A DNA stretch of 64,000 nt from Saccopteryx bilineata (Eukaryota > Chordata > Mammalia > Chiroptera > Emballonuridae), in the NCBI RefSeq assembly GCF_036850765.1, contig NC_089493.1, positions 262,744,534-262,808,533 of the forward strand. Direction: 5' to 3'. Shown piece after piece: positions 47,040 to 58,875 of this stretch (position 1 is its first letter; every line of letters begins with the position of its first letter). The position numbers were made by a program, and so were the translations under genes. Below the pieces are notes generated by a model. It saw only the letters and a program-made list of their open reading frames with translations, ran no database searches and was not told the origin of the DNA.

Positions 47040-47520
47040 CATTGAAATCACCTGGGAAGCTCACACTGCAGGCCCGGCTCCCAAATGCCTGCCTGTGCTT
47101 AAGGAAGTGTTGGGGTCCTCTGATGCTGGAAACCTGGGTGAGCTCTTAGAGACTCCGTGCCACAGTCTGCAGCAGGGTTTGGACTGGGCCAGCGATTCTG
47201 ACACCGTGGTTTTCCCAGCGAGAAATACAGGTTCCCTCCTAAGGGGCTTGCCGATCGTGGGGTCTGCAGACCAAGTGAGGCAGGGCAGTGGGTGGCACTG
47301 CGGTCCCCGGGCTCCCCTTGTGTCCAAACTCCCACCTGGCGGGAGTGGAAGCGAGGGGGGGTGGCTCCCAGCCAGGGTAGGGTTGTGGGCCCCTTCCAGA
47401 GCCGCCCCGCCTCTCAGCACAGGGTCGCATGCTGCTCTGAGAGCCCGATTACTCGCTATTTGCCCTTCTGATCAGCCCCTCCAAGGACTCCCCGAACAAA
47501 CTTCCCTGCGGGCCCATTAG
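47040..47520. other. GC-rich, SINE-free island
   Basis: About 480 bases of high GC with several CpGs. It starts next to a short MER5-like piece (TTGAAATCACCTGGGAAGCT). A plus-strand ORF (47095-47520) crosses it, but I see no known domain and no splice context. It could be a regulatory element, an unmethylated relic or chance composition. Confidence 0.35.
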
Positions 47521-47699
47521 CCCCACCTTTAACATACAATGTTCTTGGAGTCACAGTCCATAGTTTCTTCCTGTATAACCAAATCAGCTACACCAATTAA
47601 CATCATGGGCACATCAAGTACTTTGTTTCCTGGACACAGATGATTTGCCTACTCAACAATCCATGAAGTAGACATTTTTAAATATTTAAAAATTATCGT

Positions 47700-48310
47700 G
47701 TAAAGTGAGTTTTCTTTTGTTTTCCAGTTCTGTGAATTTTTAACACATGCATAGATTCATGGAACCCCAGCCCAGTCACCACACACACCTGTTCCATCAC
47801 AAACTTCCTCTGCCAGCCCTTTCTCATCACAGCCTCCCTCCACTCTTGATGGCCACCACTGAGCCATCACTATAGTGAGAGTTTGTCTTTTCAAGAACGT
47901 CATATAAATGAGATAATACAGTATGTAACTTTTTGAGACTGGCTTCCTTCCCTCAGCATAATGCTTTTAGATTCATCTAAGCTGTTGCAAGTGTCCATAG
48001 CTCATTTCATTTTATTGCTAAGTAATTCCATTGTACAATGTACCACAATTTGGTGATTCATTCACCACTTGGACAATTCACTTGTGTCCAGTTTCTGGAG
48101 ATTATGAATAAAGCTGCTGTAACATCACTGTACAGGTTTTTATGTGACCATGACTTTCATTTCTCTAGAGTCAATACCTAGGATTAGGACCGCTGGGCCA
48201 TTTTATATGTGCACGTTCAATACTTCTATGATAAATTGCCAAACTGTTTTTCCAGAGTGGCTCTACCATTTTACACTTCCACCACAATGGATTCTTAGAT
48301 ATAATGATTC
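47700..48310 (-). mobile_element. L1 3' end, minus strand
   Basis: Antisense L1 features in order: GGCTTCCTTCCCTCAGCATA, TGGAGATTATGAATAAAGCT, GCCAAACTGTTTTTCCAGAG. Confidence 0.75.
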
Positions 48311-48637
48311 TTTTTTTTTTTTTTTTTACAGAGAGAGAGTCAGAGAGAGGGACAGATAGGGACAGACAGACAGGAACGGACAGAGATGAGAAGCATCAAT
48401 CATCAGTTTTTTTGTTGCGACACCTCAGTTGTTCATTGATTGCTTTCTCATATGTACCTTGACTGCGGGCCTTCAGCAGACCGAGTAACCCCTTGCTCAA
48501 GCCAGCGACCTTGGGTCCAAGCTGGTGAGCTTTGCTCAAACCAGATGAGCTCACGCTGGTGACCTCGGGGTCTTGAACCTGGGTCCTCCGCATCCCAGTC
48601 CGACACTCTATCCACTGTGCCACCGCCTGGTCAGGCT
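48311..48637 (-). mobile_element. SINE type C, minus strand
   Basis: Poly-T at 48311-48326, reversed head CACCGCCTGGTCAGGC at the right. TSD ATATATGATTCT with one difference. Confidence 0.9.
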
Positions 48638-48654
48638 TAAATATATATGATTCT

Positions 48655-49120
48655 GTGATAGTTAATTTTATGTGTCAACTTGGCTGGGCTAAGATAGCTG
48701 GTAAGACATTATTTCTAGGTATGTTTGTGAGGGTGTTTACAGAACAGATTAGCATTCAAAGACGTAGACTAAGAAAATCACCCTCACCGAGGTGGTGGGC
48801 ACCATCAAATTGTTTGAGGGTCCCAACAGAAAAAGTGGAGAAAGAGTGATTCTCTCTCTCTTCTACAGCTGGTTCATCCAGCTTCTCCTGTTCCGACACT
48901 GGACTTGTCCTCGGCTCCCAGGCTCTGGCCCGTGAACTTCTCAGGCCTTTGGTCTGGGACTGAATTATACCAACCATTTTCCTGGTTCTCCAGCTTGCAG
49001 GTGGCATATCCTGGCATAGCTCCAAAGTCACATGAGCTAATTCCCATAATAAATCTCTTCTTACATATCTATGCATATCCTATTGTTTCTATTTCTCAGC
49101 AGAACCCTAACTAATACATA
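48655..49120 (+). mobile_element. Solo LTR, ERVL-type (MLT2-like by memory)
   Basis: Begins TGATAGTTAATTTTATGTGT, contains CTCACCGAGGTGGTGGGCAC and CCAATT/CATAATAAATCTCTTC (polyadenylation-type signal near 49047) and ends CAGAACCCTAACTAATACA. No coding sequence. Old endogenous LTR. Confidence 0.6.
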
Positions 49121-49124
49121 CAAC

Positions 49125-50560
49125 AAAAGCACAAGGAAAAACAGATAAACTAGACTTCATAAAAATTAAAAAACTTCTGTGCTTCAAAAGACACCATCAA
49201 GAAAGTGAAAAGACAACCCACAGGATGGTAGAAAAATTTTGCAAATCATACAACTCTATAATAAAAAGTCAAATAACCAATTAAAAGATGGGCAACAGAT
49301 TTGAATAGACATTTCTAAAAAAAAATACAAATACAAATGGACAATAAGCACATGGAAAGATACTCAATATAATTAGCCATCAGAAAAATGTAAACCAAAA
49401 ACACAATGAGACCACTTCAAACCTACCAGGGTGGCTATAATAAAGATATTAGTGAGTATGACTGAGGATGTAGAGAAATTAGAAGACTATACACTGCTGG
49501 TGAGAATGTGAAATGGAACAACCACTTTGGAAGATAGTCTAGCATTTCCTCAAAAGGTTATAGCATTTAACCCAGAAATTCCTATCCTAGTTTTATACCC
49601 CCAAAGAAATGAAAACATATCAACACAAATACTTTTTACACAAATGCCCATAGCAACATTATTCACAATAGCCAAAAAGTGGAAATAACCCAAATGTCCA
49701 TCAGTGGATGAAAGAATAAACAAAATGTGGTATGTGTATACAGTGGCATATTATTATTCAGTCATAAAAAAGGGTGAAGTACAGATTCATCTTACAACAT
49801 ACACAGTTGAGCCTTAATATCATGCTAAGTGAAAGAAGCCAGATACAAAGGCACATATTGCATGTTTATGATTCCACCTGTGTGAAATGTCCAAAATAGG
49901 CAAATTAATAGAGACAAAAAGTAGACTGGTAGCTTCTGAGGACTGAAGGAAAACAGTGACTGCTAATGGGTTTCTTTTTAGGGTGATGAAAATGTTCTAA
50001 AATTGTAGTGATAGCTGAACAAATCTGAACATTAAAAACCACTGACTAGAGGCCCTGGCCGGTTGGCTCAGTGGTAGAGCGTCGGCCTGGCGTGTAGAAG
50101 TCCCGGGTTCGATTCCCAGCCAGGGCACACAGGAGAGGTGCCCATCTGCTTCTCCACCCCTCCCCCTCTCCTTCCTCTCTGTCTCTCTCTTCTCCTCCCG
50201 CAGCCAAGGCTCCATTGGAGCAAAAGATGGCCCGGGCGCTGGGGATGGCTCCTTGGCCTCTGCCTCAGGCGCTAGAATGGCTCTGGTCGCGACAGAGTGA
50301 CGCCCCGGATGGGCAGAGCATCGCCCCCTGGTGGGCGTGCCGGGTGGATCCCGGTCAGGCGCATGCAGGAGTCTGTCTGACTGCCTCCCCGTTTCCAGCT
50401 TCAGAAAAATACAAACAAACAAACAAACAACAAAAAACCCCACTGACTAGAATCTATGTAAACACAATTAATTAAATAAAAAAATAAAACCCCACTGAAT
50501 TGTACATTTTAAATGAGTGAATTGTATGGTGTATGAATTATATCTCAATAAAGTTGTTTA
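49125..50560 (+). mobile_element. L1 ORF2 end and 3' UTR, split by a SINE
   Basis: CAGATAAACTAGACTTCATA, AATAGCCAAAAAGTGGAAAT, CCCAAATGTCCATCAGTGGA and AGTGAAAGAAGCCAGATACA follow L1 ORF2 C-terminal order. After the SINE at 50051 it ends TATATCTCAATAAAGTTG. Multiple stops; dead. Confidence 0.85.
50051..50438 (+). mobile_element. SINE type A, short subfamily, in L1
   Basis: Full-length, (AAAC)n tail. TSD CACTGACTAGA. Confidence 0.93.
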
Positions 50561-50569
50561 AAAAAACAC

Positions 50570-51457
50570 AAAAGAACTCAAGCAAACAAATAAATACCTT
50601 GGGAGCATAAAGCATGAAAAGGCTTTGCTGAGGGGCCAGCATTGGAGCAGCAGAGTCTTCACGCTGAGAACAGTGGATGGCCACACGTGCTGCTTCTTAG
50701 TATGAGAAGCTGCACATGGGGGCTAGATGTAGCTTGATGTGAAAGATTCATACTAGCAGTTACCTTTGCATGTAATAACTGTAGGGAAATTTCCTCTCAG
50801 AATTTCAACTGAATTGTGGATCAGGGATTCTATGAGAAAACCATAATGAGAGAGTCAGATATATGAATAAGTTAACAGACTGGGGTGTATGGGGGTGGTG
50901 GTCACAGAATAAACCCAATAATGAAAGTATGTACAAGGTGCAGAGGCAGCTCAGAGGAAATAGTGAACTCAGTGGGGGTGGAAAGTGGCATGCACAATGC
51001 CCTGGGAAGTCTCCACATTAAAGGTGAAGCTTAGATGAGGTTTTCAAAGATAAATAGGGGACTGTTAGGTGAACAAAGAGGGCAGGGCATTCAGGAAGAA
51101 ATAGCATGTGTAAAGGCACAGAGGCATTAAAAAGTATTTGTGCCTGTCACTGTAGTTCTGCATCATTCCAGTGTAAAATGTGTGGGAGGGAAAGAAGGTG
51201 GGACGAGAGGGGTACTAGGAAGTAGGATAGGGAAGTAGGCAGGGCTAGGGAACGAAAAGCCCTAGGTCATGACAAAGAATTTGAACTTGACCTAGGGGAT
51301 GAGAAGGGGCCACTGAAAAGTTCTGAGATGCTGTAATCAATTAGCATTTTAGAGAGACAACTCATACATAGACATGAAGAATGGATTGGAAAAGACTTTA
51401 GAAGCACAAAGACCTACTATAAGGCTGGTGCCAAAGTCCTGGAAGGAGTTAAAGATG
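50570..51457. other. Intergenic, no gene
   Basis: Old, partly repeat-like text (TTTGAACTTGACCTAGGGGA). No ORF of interest. Confidence 0.4.
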
Positions 51458-51683
51458 GCCTAGGCCAGGGGTCGGGAACCGTTTTGGCTGAGAGAACCAT
51501 GAACGCCACATATTTTAAAATGTAATTCCGTGAGAGCCATACAATATGTTTAACACTAAATACAAGTAATTGTGTGCATTTTATGTAAGACCAACACTTT
51601 TAAAGTACAATAAGTCTCTGAATTCTTTTCAATAACGTTGTTATGCTGTTGCTAACCAATGATGAATAAAGTACTTCTTACCA

Positions 51684-53850
51684 TTAATGTAACTTCTGGT
51701 GCTGCATGGTTTTGCTGATGGCTTTGTAGTCTGGTTGATACGTGGTGAGGTTAAGCTTCATGCAGGCGTTAAGACTTCCATCCGTTAAACGTGATCGTAG
51801 GTTGGTCTGAACGTTCTTTAGATGTAAGAAAGACTGCTCACATGCATACGTAGAGCCAAACATTGTCAGTACAGCAATACTCACACGCTGCAGTGTGTGG
51901 TATGTGACGGGAAGCGCATTCCAAGTTTTGACAATCAGCTGGTCCACGGTTGAAGTTTTTTCATTTCTCCTCACTTGTGTTTGCTCGCCAACTCTGCTTG
52001 CTGTCGTGCAAGTCTTTCCAAATCTTCATTCAATGACTTGAACTTATTCACCCACATGTCTGAGGCCTTCAGGTCAGCAGTTTGTAGCTCAAAATCTCTG
52101 ACGGAGACACCAGGGATGGAACTCAGGTTGGCGCTGTCCACTGCACACTCGTGTGGATGGGTGATGAACTTAAAAAGACGAGTGCGCTCACAAAATTCTC
52201 CAAAGTGCGCTTTGAATGACTGCAGGAGATTAGATGTGAAGCCCGCTAGCTGCTGGAGATCAAGATGTTGAGCAGGGTCACTTGCTGTGCATGCATCTTT
52301 AAACTCTCCCAGTTTTTGCCTGACCTGTGGTGGTGCAGTGGATAAAGTGTCGACCTAGAAATGCTGAGGTCGTCGGTTCGAAACCCTGGGCTTGCCTGGT
52401 CAAGGCACATATGGGAGTTGATGCTTCCAGCTCCTCCCCTCCTTCTCTCTCTCTGTCTCTCCTCTCTCTCTCCTCTCTAAAATGAATAAATAAAATAAAA
52501 AATAAAATAAAATAAAAAAATAAACTCTCCCAGTTTTTCAAAGTGTAGTAAACGACCTGTTTCAATGTCGGCGATGAAGAATTCCAGCTTGTTTTCAAAT
52601 GCAAACACTGCTTGTTGAAGGGATAAGACTGTATTTCCAACGCCTTGCATTTTTACATTGAGCTGGTTCAGATGTTCAGTCATGTCCACGAGATAGTAGA
52701 ACTTCAGGAGCCACTCAGTGTTAGCTAACTCAGGATGCTCGATGTTTTTCATTTCAAGAAAAGTCCGGATTTCGCTCAGACAAGCCACGAAACAGCTGAG
52801 CACCTTCCCTCTTGACAACAAATGCACATTGCTGTGCAGAAGCAGACCAGGATAATTATTCCCAACTTCATCCAGCAGTGTTTTAAACTGGCGATCATTT
52901 AAAGCTTGGGCAGCAATAAAATTGACCACTTGAATAACCAGCACCATCACTTCACCAAACTGCTCGCCACACAGCTGAGCACAAAGTGCCTCCTGATGTA
53001 GGATGCAGTGAAAACTTAGGATGGGTCTCTTCTCATGTTCACGGAGAAGCGCTACGAATTCTGTTTTTCCCCGCCATGCACGGAGCACCATCAGTAACAC
53101 CGAAATAAGTTTATCCATTGGTAGATTTTTTTCTTTAGTGAACTCAGTGAAAGACTTGAATAAATCCTCCCCTCTTGTCATCTCTTTCATAGGCAAAAAA
53201 GCAAGACTTTCCTCACGTAGTGTGTCACCGACAGCACATCTTGCAATCACGCTGAACTGGGATAAATGGCTTACATCTGTTGACTCATCGAAAGCAAGAG
53301 AAAAGAATGATGCTGCATTTATGTCCTTCACTTGTGTTGCCTCAATTTGATTTGCCATCATGATGGTACAATTGTGAACAGTTCTTGCTGACAGAGGCAT
53401 ATCTTTTATTCGTTTGATCATCTTGTCTTTATCCGAAAAGTTGTCAGAAAGTTCATTGGCAACATCAAGCATGAATGTTTTGGCATACTCCACATCTGTG
53501 AATGGCTTTCTGTTTCTCACATTTGCTAAAGCACCAGCAAAGCTAGCCAAATTCCAGTCACCTTGTTGGGTCCAAACACGGAGTTGCCTCTGACTAGCTT
53601 GCACTCTGCACAGTAGCTCTTGACATGCTTTCTTCCTGCTGTTCTCCGCTGGATATTTTGATGCAAATGTAGTATAGCGTGTGTTGAAGTGCCGCTTTAT
53701 ATTTGACCATTTCATGGATGCAATTTTATCATTGCATATTAGACACACTGAAGAACCTGCTCTCTCCACAAAGGCGAATTCCTCTGTCCATTCCTGCTGA
53801 AAAGTATGATACTCCTCATCTTTTTTTCTTTTAGCCATCTTCTTCATCAA
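51684..53850 (-). pseudogene. hAT transposase, broken
   Basis: The nuclear enzyme would cut and join the element's ends. N-terminal BED-like zinc finger: C36, C39, H54, with Tyr at 59 where a second His is expected. The first catalytic Asp is in SLAFDESTDVS (D188). The second Asp motif (TDGAP-like) is readable only in another frame near 53071-53098, so two offsetting indels hide it. CILHQEALCA and LLSRGKVLSCF follow, the latter lacking the usual Trp. A type B SINE at 52318 interrupts the gene at residue about 440. The frame then runs on to a stop at about 51970. The dimerisation domain (STYACEQSFLHLKN, LRSRLTDGSLN) lies in a shifted frame to 51684. It resembles the GTF2IRD2/SCAND3/ZBED group of hAT proteins. 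Confidence 0.92.
52318..52520 (+). mobile_element. SINE type B inside the transposase gene
   Basis: Full-length. Perfect 18-bp TSD TAAACTCTCCCAGTTTTT at 52300-52317 and 52521-52538. Confidence 0.95.
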
Positions 53851-54169
53851 AAGGGTTTCTGCAATTAGCTAGCTGACTACTTGATTAAAAGGAGGGAAGT
53901 TTACTTCCTGACCTCACAACAACCCGTGTACATTATGCATTATCCAATAAAAATTTGGTGTTGTACCGGAGGACAGCTGTGATTGGCTCCAGTCACCCGC
54001 AACCATGAACATGAACAGTAGGAAATGAATGAATTGTAATACATGAGAATGTTTTATATTTTTAACATTATTATTTTTATTAAAGATTAGTCTGTGAGTC
54101 AGATGCAGCCATCAAAAGAGCCACATCTGCCTTGCGAGCCATAGGTTCCCGACCCCTGGCCTAGGCCCA

Positions 54170-54620
54170 TGCTTTAGCCACATGAATGGGCAAGACAGGC
54201 TGGGCTAGAAAATTGAGAGAGAGGCTATGCAGATATGAAGGCGGAGAAACAATGCATCCAAAACGATTTCTGGGGCAGACCTGGCTGACTGGGAAGTTGA
54301 TGATGTCAGCAACCAAAGTAAAAAAGACACAAGAAAAAATTTGCCTGTGGAGGAAGATAAGAATCCTTTGCCATTCCTGGATAAACCATTCTCTGACCAT
54401 TTTTCTCTTCATATGTAGAAAATAGTCCATATAATTTTTGATTCATTTCATAATCTTCAGTTCATTACTGACATATTTAAAATAATGCACCTGACTCTTT
54501 TTACTGTTTAAAGTAGAAAAAAAATTAAACTTTATGAACAATTTAAAAGAAAATATCTACAGGGAGCTCTCCAAAGCAATCTTTTAATTAAAAAGAAACA
54601 ATTTGTTAAGATGTTTTTCA
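54170..54620. other. Intergenic, no gene
   Basis: Continues the old sequence seen left of the hAT. No ORF or repeat end. Confidence 0.4.
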
Positions 54621-54621
54621 G

Positions 54622-55013
54622 CCCTGGCCGGTTGGCTCAGCGGTAGAGTGTTGGCCTGGCGTGCGGGGGACCCGGGTTCGATTCCCGGCCAGGGCACATA
54701 GGAGAAGCGCCCATTTGCTTCTCCACCCCCCACCCCCTCCTTCCTCTCTCTCTCTTCCCCTCCCGCAGCCAAGGCTCCATTGGAGCAAAGATGGCCCGGG
54801 CGCTGGGGATGGCTCCTTGGCCTCTGCCCCAGGCGCTAGAGTGGCTCTGGTCGCGGCAAAGCGACGCCCCGGAGGGGCAGAGCATCGCCCCCTGGTGGGC
54901 AGAGCGTCGCCCCTGGTGGGCGTGCCGGGTGGATCCCGGTCGGGTGCATGTGGGAGTCTGTCTGACTGTCTCTCCCCGTTTCCAGCTTCAGAAAAATACA
55001 AAAAAAAAAAAAA
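54622..55013 (+). mobile_element. SINE type A, long subfamily
   Basis: TSD AAGATGTTTTTC, one T shorter at right. Confidence 0.93.
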
Positions 55014-55014
55014 G

Positions 55015-56450
55015 ATGTTTTCCTCCACCACCACTCCATGGTTCCCACTTCAGTCAGCTGAGATGTTCATGTAAAACCAGGCTTTTCCCTTACCCAGAAA
55101 CTTACCACATAATATCCTTTCTCCAAACTATTTGAGTTGGATCTCAAAGAAAAGTTATAACTTGGGGTGGGAGGAAATAGGAATGAAATTGCTTTTGCTA
55201 TGACTGATAATGTCCTTAGAAACCCTGCCCATCCTTCTCATTTCCTAGATAAGAAGGCAAAATCAGAAGCTAACAGTGGAAGGCAGAAGCTTACAAGGAG
55301 GCAGAATTCAGCTCAACTTAACCTCCAGCAATCAGAATGCTTAACAGTGGAATTGCTTTTGCCTGGTGCAACAATGAGCCTCTTTTCCCTAAGATATTAC
55401 ACTAGCAAATGGGTAGGCATCTGTCAGGGGTACTACTGAAAGTTTCTGCCCTGACTGGGAGATTGAAAGTGGTTTCTGAGGCCCTCTTGGTGACTGAGTT
55501 TTATTCGATTGGATGTGAGGAGCTGGAGCAAGATATGGGACACTAAGTAAATGAACTCATGGTCATGAATGTAGAATGTGTATGGGGCCTTATCATCATG
55601 CTATTTGATGTGACAAAGATTCTTGACCAAATCCTACCTAGACTCATGAACCTTCTCCTAGGCCCATCTGTGTACTTCCTTGTCAAATCTAGTTTTAACA
55701 AGAACCCTGCTAAATTACTATAGCATGAGTCCCCCATCCTCACCAACACTCCACAGCAATGTCTAATCACCTTGGCCTATCTTCAGCAAAGACCGTTAGG
55801 TCAGTTTAGTCCAAACCCCTCTTACCCCTGAATGTTCCTCTTAGAAAAAATTCACCCACTGACCCCCACCTCGCTCCTTGGCTATAAATTCTCACTTGGC
55901 CATGCTATATTTGGAATTGGGCCCAGTTCTTACTGAGGTCTCTTTCCTCCTTTTGCAATAGTTCTGAAGAAAATGTTTTTACTGCTCTAATGACTGCCAG
56001 CTCTTTTCCTACACATTGGTTTTCAGATGTGTGAAGAGAAGTACTAAGAGTTAAGGCCATACAGACATGTGGAGACCAGCTCAAGGAAAGCCTTGACTAT
56101 ATACAGCTAAAGAGTTTGAATTTATTCTATAACAGAAGCCATTTAAACTTTTTGATAAAGTGACAAGATGGGTGTAGTGCTTTGAGAAGAGAGTGAATTG
56201 TAGTGAGAGAAAATAGATATCAATCCACTAGGAGACTGTAAAATCCAGAGACGTAATAAATACCTGAACTCTAGGGTTAAAAGCAATGAAAACGAAGAGG
56301 ACAAACTGTGAAGGAGACTGTAGAATCATGTGACAGGACAAGACCATTGCGGAGATGAGGTTCTCTTCACAGGTGCTTCCCCATCTCACATCCAAGCCAT
56401 CTCGCCTCTGGCCCAGCCTCCCAGCAGGTAGAGCAACCCTCTCACTGGCA
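55015..56450. other. Intergenic, no gene
   Basis: About 1.4 kb without SINEs, no conserved ORF and no recognised element. Confidence 0.4.
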
Positions 56451-56459
56451 CATCTCACT

Positions 56460-56610
56460 GGGCAAGTTCAAGCATTTCATTTGTAAGATGGGGTTATAAC
56501 AGCCCCTGCCTTACACACAGGTTATCATAAGGATTAAATTATTTAATATATGAAAAACACTTGGAAAGGGGCCAGAGTGTGTCGTATGTCAGCTACTATT
56601 ATTACCATCA
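56460..56610 (+). repeat. MIR
   Basis: CATTTGTAAGATGGGGTTAT, CATAAGGATTAAATTATTTA and the TATTATTACC end follow the MIR consensus order. Confidence 0.7.
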
Positions 56611-56764
56611 CTTGGAAATCCCACCTCCTTCACAATCTCAACTCTGAAACTTTCTTCTCTGACAATATCTTTCCGCTCCATGCTTACTGAACCTGCCCAG
56701 GACTTGATGCTGGTTAGATGTAGGAGGATAACAATAATCAAAAACTCAGAAGTTGTGACTCTGA

Positions 56765-57082
56765 GCCCTAGCTGGGTAGCTTAGCTGGTTAGAGCATCAT
56801 TCCAATATGTCAAGGTTGTGGGTTTGATCCCTTGTCAGAGCATATACAATAATCAACCAATGGCCCTGGCTGAATAGCTCAGAGCATTGTCCTAAAGCGC
56901 ACAGGTTGCCGGTTCAATCCCCAGTCAGTATACATACAGGAACAGATTGATGTTCCTATCTCTCTCTAAAATAAAATAAAAATCAATAAAGTTTTAAAAG
57001 AATCAACCAATGAATGCATAAATAAGTGGAACAACAAATCAATGTCTCTTCTCTTTCCTTTCTAAAATCAATTTTAAAAAGC
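56765..57082 (+). mobile_element. SINE type D split by another type D
   Basis: The outer copy is 56765-56848 and about 57001-57082. AATCAACCAATG marks the break on both sides. Confidence 0.82.
56861..56998 (+). mobile_element. Inner SINE type D
   Basis: GCCCTGGCTGAATAGCTCAG head and AAAATCAATAAAG tail, bracketed by the 12-bp TSD AATCAACCAATG. Confidence 0.87.
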
Positions 57083-57174
57083 TATTAAAAAAGTGACTTA
57101 GGTTTGCAGAAATTTTGAGGGGGCAGTTTATGGGAGACATATCTGGTCTGAAACACATCATTTGATACTTTAAA

Positions 57175-57325
57175 AAAAATTATTGATTTTAGAGAGAAGA
57201 GGGGAAAGGGAGAGGGAGAGAGGAATATGATCTGTTCTTGTATGAGCCCTGACCAGGGATCGAACTGGCAACCTATATGCATCAAGACATCACTCCAACC
57301 AACTGAACTATCTGCCAGGGCATCA
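57175..57325 (-). mobile_element. SINE type D, minus strand
   Basis: AAAATTATTGATTTTAGAGA at left, reversed head CTATCTGCCAGGGC at right. Confidence 0.8.
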
Positions 57326-57644
57326 TCATTCGAAACTTAAAGATCCCCTACAGTCTGCTGGAGACCCAAGACAGGAGCTTGGGAGATCAGTACCACACAT
57401 GCAGATCTAAAACTTAATTGCATAGACTAGTGGAGGCCTCGGAAGGAAATGGGTTCCAATGATAACAGCAGAGACAAATGGGCATCACACACATTAAGGA
57501 CTGCTAAATTAGGGACTGAGAAAAGAGGAATCATAATGGGAATGGGAATAGAAATCATCAGGGAATCAGGTGAATAAAATGTTGTGGAAGTAGTTTCAAA
57601 GGTATCTAAAAAAATTTTTTTTTAAAGACAGTTTATTTTTATTT

Positions 57645-58038
57645 TTTATTTTTTTCATTTTTCTGAAGCTGGAAACAGGGAGAGACAGTCAGACAGACTC
57701 CCGCATGCGCCCGACCGGGATCCACCCGGCACGCCCACCAGGGGCGAAGCTCTGCCCACCAGGGGGCGATGCTCTGCCCATCCTGGGCGTCGCCATGTTG
57801 CGACCAGAGCCACTCTAGCGCCTGGGGCAGAGGCCACAGAGCCATCCCCAGCGCCCGGGCCATCTTTGCTCCAATGGAGCCTTGGCTGCGGGAGGGGAAG
57901 AGAGAGACAGAGAGGGAAAGCGCAGCGGAGGGGTGGAGAAGCAAATGGGTGCTTCTCCTGTGTACCCTGGCCGGGAATCAAACCCGGGTTCTCCGCACGC
58001 TAGGCCGATGCTCTACCGCTGAGCCAACTGGCCAGGGC
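57645..58038 (-). mobile_element. SINE type A, long subfamily, minus strand
   Basis: Reversed tail at left, reversed head GAGCCAACTGGCCAGGGC at right. TSD ACAGTTTATTTTTATT-like, imperfect (CAGTTCATTTTTTT at right). Confidence 0.92.
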
Positions 58039-58071
58039 AGTTCATTTTTTTTTAATTAATTATTTTTATTT

Positions 58072-58402
58072 ATTTTTTTACAGAGACAGAGAGTCAGAGT
58101 GAGGGATAGACAGGGACAGACAGACATGAACGGAGAGATGAGAAGCATCAATCATTAGTTTTTTCGTTGCGCATTGTGACACCTTAGTTGTTCATTGATT
58201 GCTTTCTCATATGTGCCTTGACCGCGGGCCTTCAGCAGACCGAGTAACCCCTTGCTGGAACCAGCGACCTTGGGTCCAAACTGGTGAATTTTTGCTCAAA
58301 CCAGATGAGCCCACGCTCAAGCTGGCGACCTCGGGTTCTCAAACCTGGGTCTTCCGCATCCCAGTCTGACGCTCTATCCACTGCGCCACCGCCTGGTCAG
58401 GC
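58072..58402 (-). mobile_element. SINE type C, minus strand
   Basis: Reversed head CCACCGCCTGGTCAGGC ends at 58402. The T-rich left edge abuts the type A copy's flank. Confidence 0.9.
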
Positions 58403-58875
58403 TCTAAAAATTTTTTTTACAGTGGCCAAGACATGGAAACAACCAAAAAGTCCTTCAATAGATGACTGGATAAAGATGTGGTACATATTTACTATGAAAT
58501 ACTACTTACTCAGCCATAAGAAATGATGACATCGGATCATTTACAGCAACATGGATGGACCTTGATGACATTATACTGAGCGAAATACGTAAATCAGAAA
58601 AAACTAAGAACTCTGATTCCATACATAGGTGGGACATAAAAATGAGACTCAGACATGGACAAGAGTGTGGTGGTTATGGGCGGGGGAAAAGGGTGGGGGA
58701 GGGGAGGGGCACAAAGAAAACTAGATAGGTGACAGAAGACAATTTGACTTCGGGTGATGGGTATGCAACATAATCAAATGTCAAAATAACCTGGAGATGT
58801 TTTCTCTGAACCTATGTACCCTGATTGATCAATGTCACCCCATTAAAATTAATAATAAAAAATAATTAAAAATTT
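58403..58875 (+). mobile_element. L1 3' end, relatively young
   Basis: GGCCAAGACATGGAAACAAC, ACTACTTACTCAGCCATAAG, AAATGATGACATCGGATCA and GACCTTGATGACATTATACT are the L1 ORF2 stop/3' UTR region. It then has a G-rich stretch (58678-58705) and a TAATAATAAAAAATAATT tail. Confidence 0.85.

Larger units (their letters stand above)
51466..54158 (-). mobile_element. Complete hAT transposon with near-complete transposase
   Basis: TIRs CAGGGGTCGGGAACC and GGTTCCCGACCCCTG match perfectly. An exact 8-bp TSD, GCCTAGGC (itself palindromic), lies at 51458-51465 and 54159-54166. The total is 2693 bp, about 2.47 kb without the SINE and its duplicated target. The minus-strand transposase spans from 53850 to 51684. 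About 310 bp of 5' and 220 bp of 3' non-coding sequence flank it. This is the size and layout of an autonomous hAT. Confidence 0.95.

Noticed and set aside
47095..47520. 141-residue plus-strand ORF in the GC-rich island
   Set aside because: Open frames are expected in GC-rich DNA. Two other frames are also open here.
51975..52271. 98-residue plus-strand ORF within the hAT element
   Set aside because: Antisense shadow of the transposase between the SINE and the dimerisation domain.
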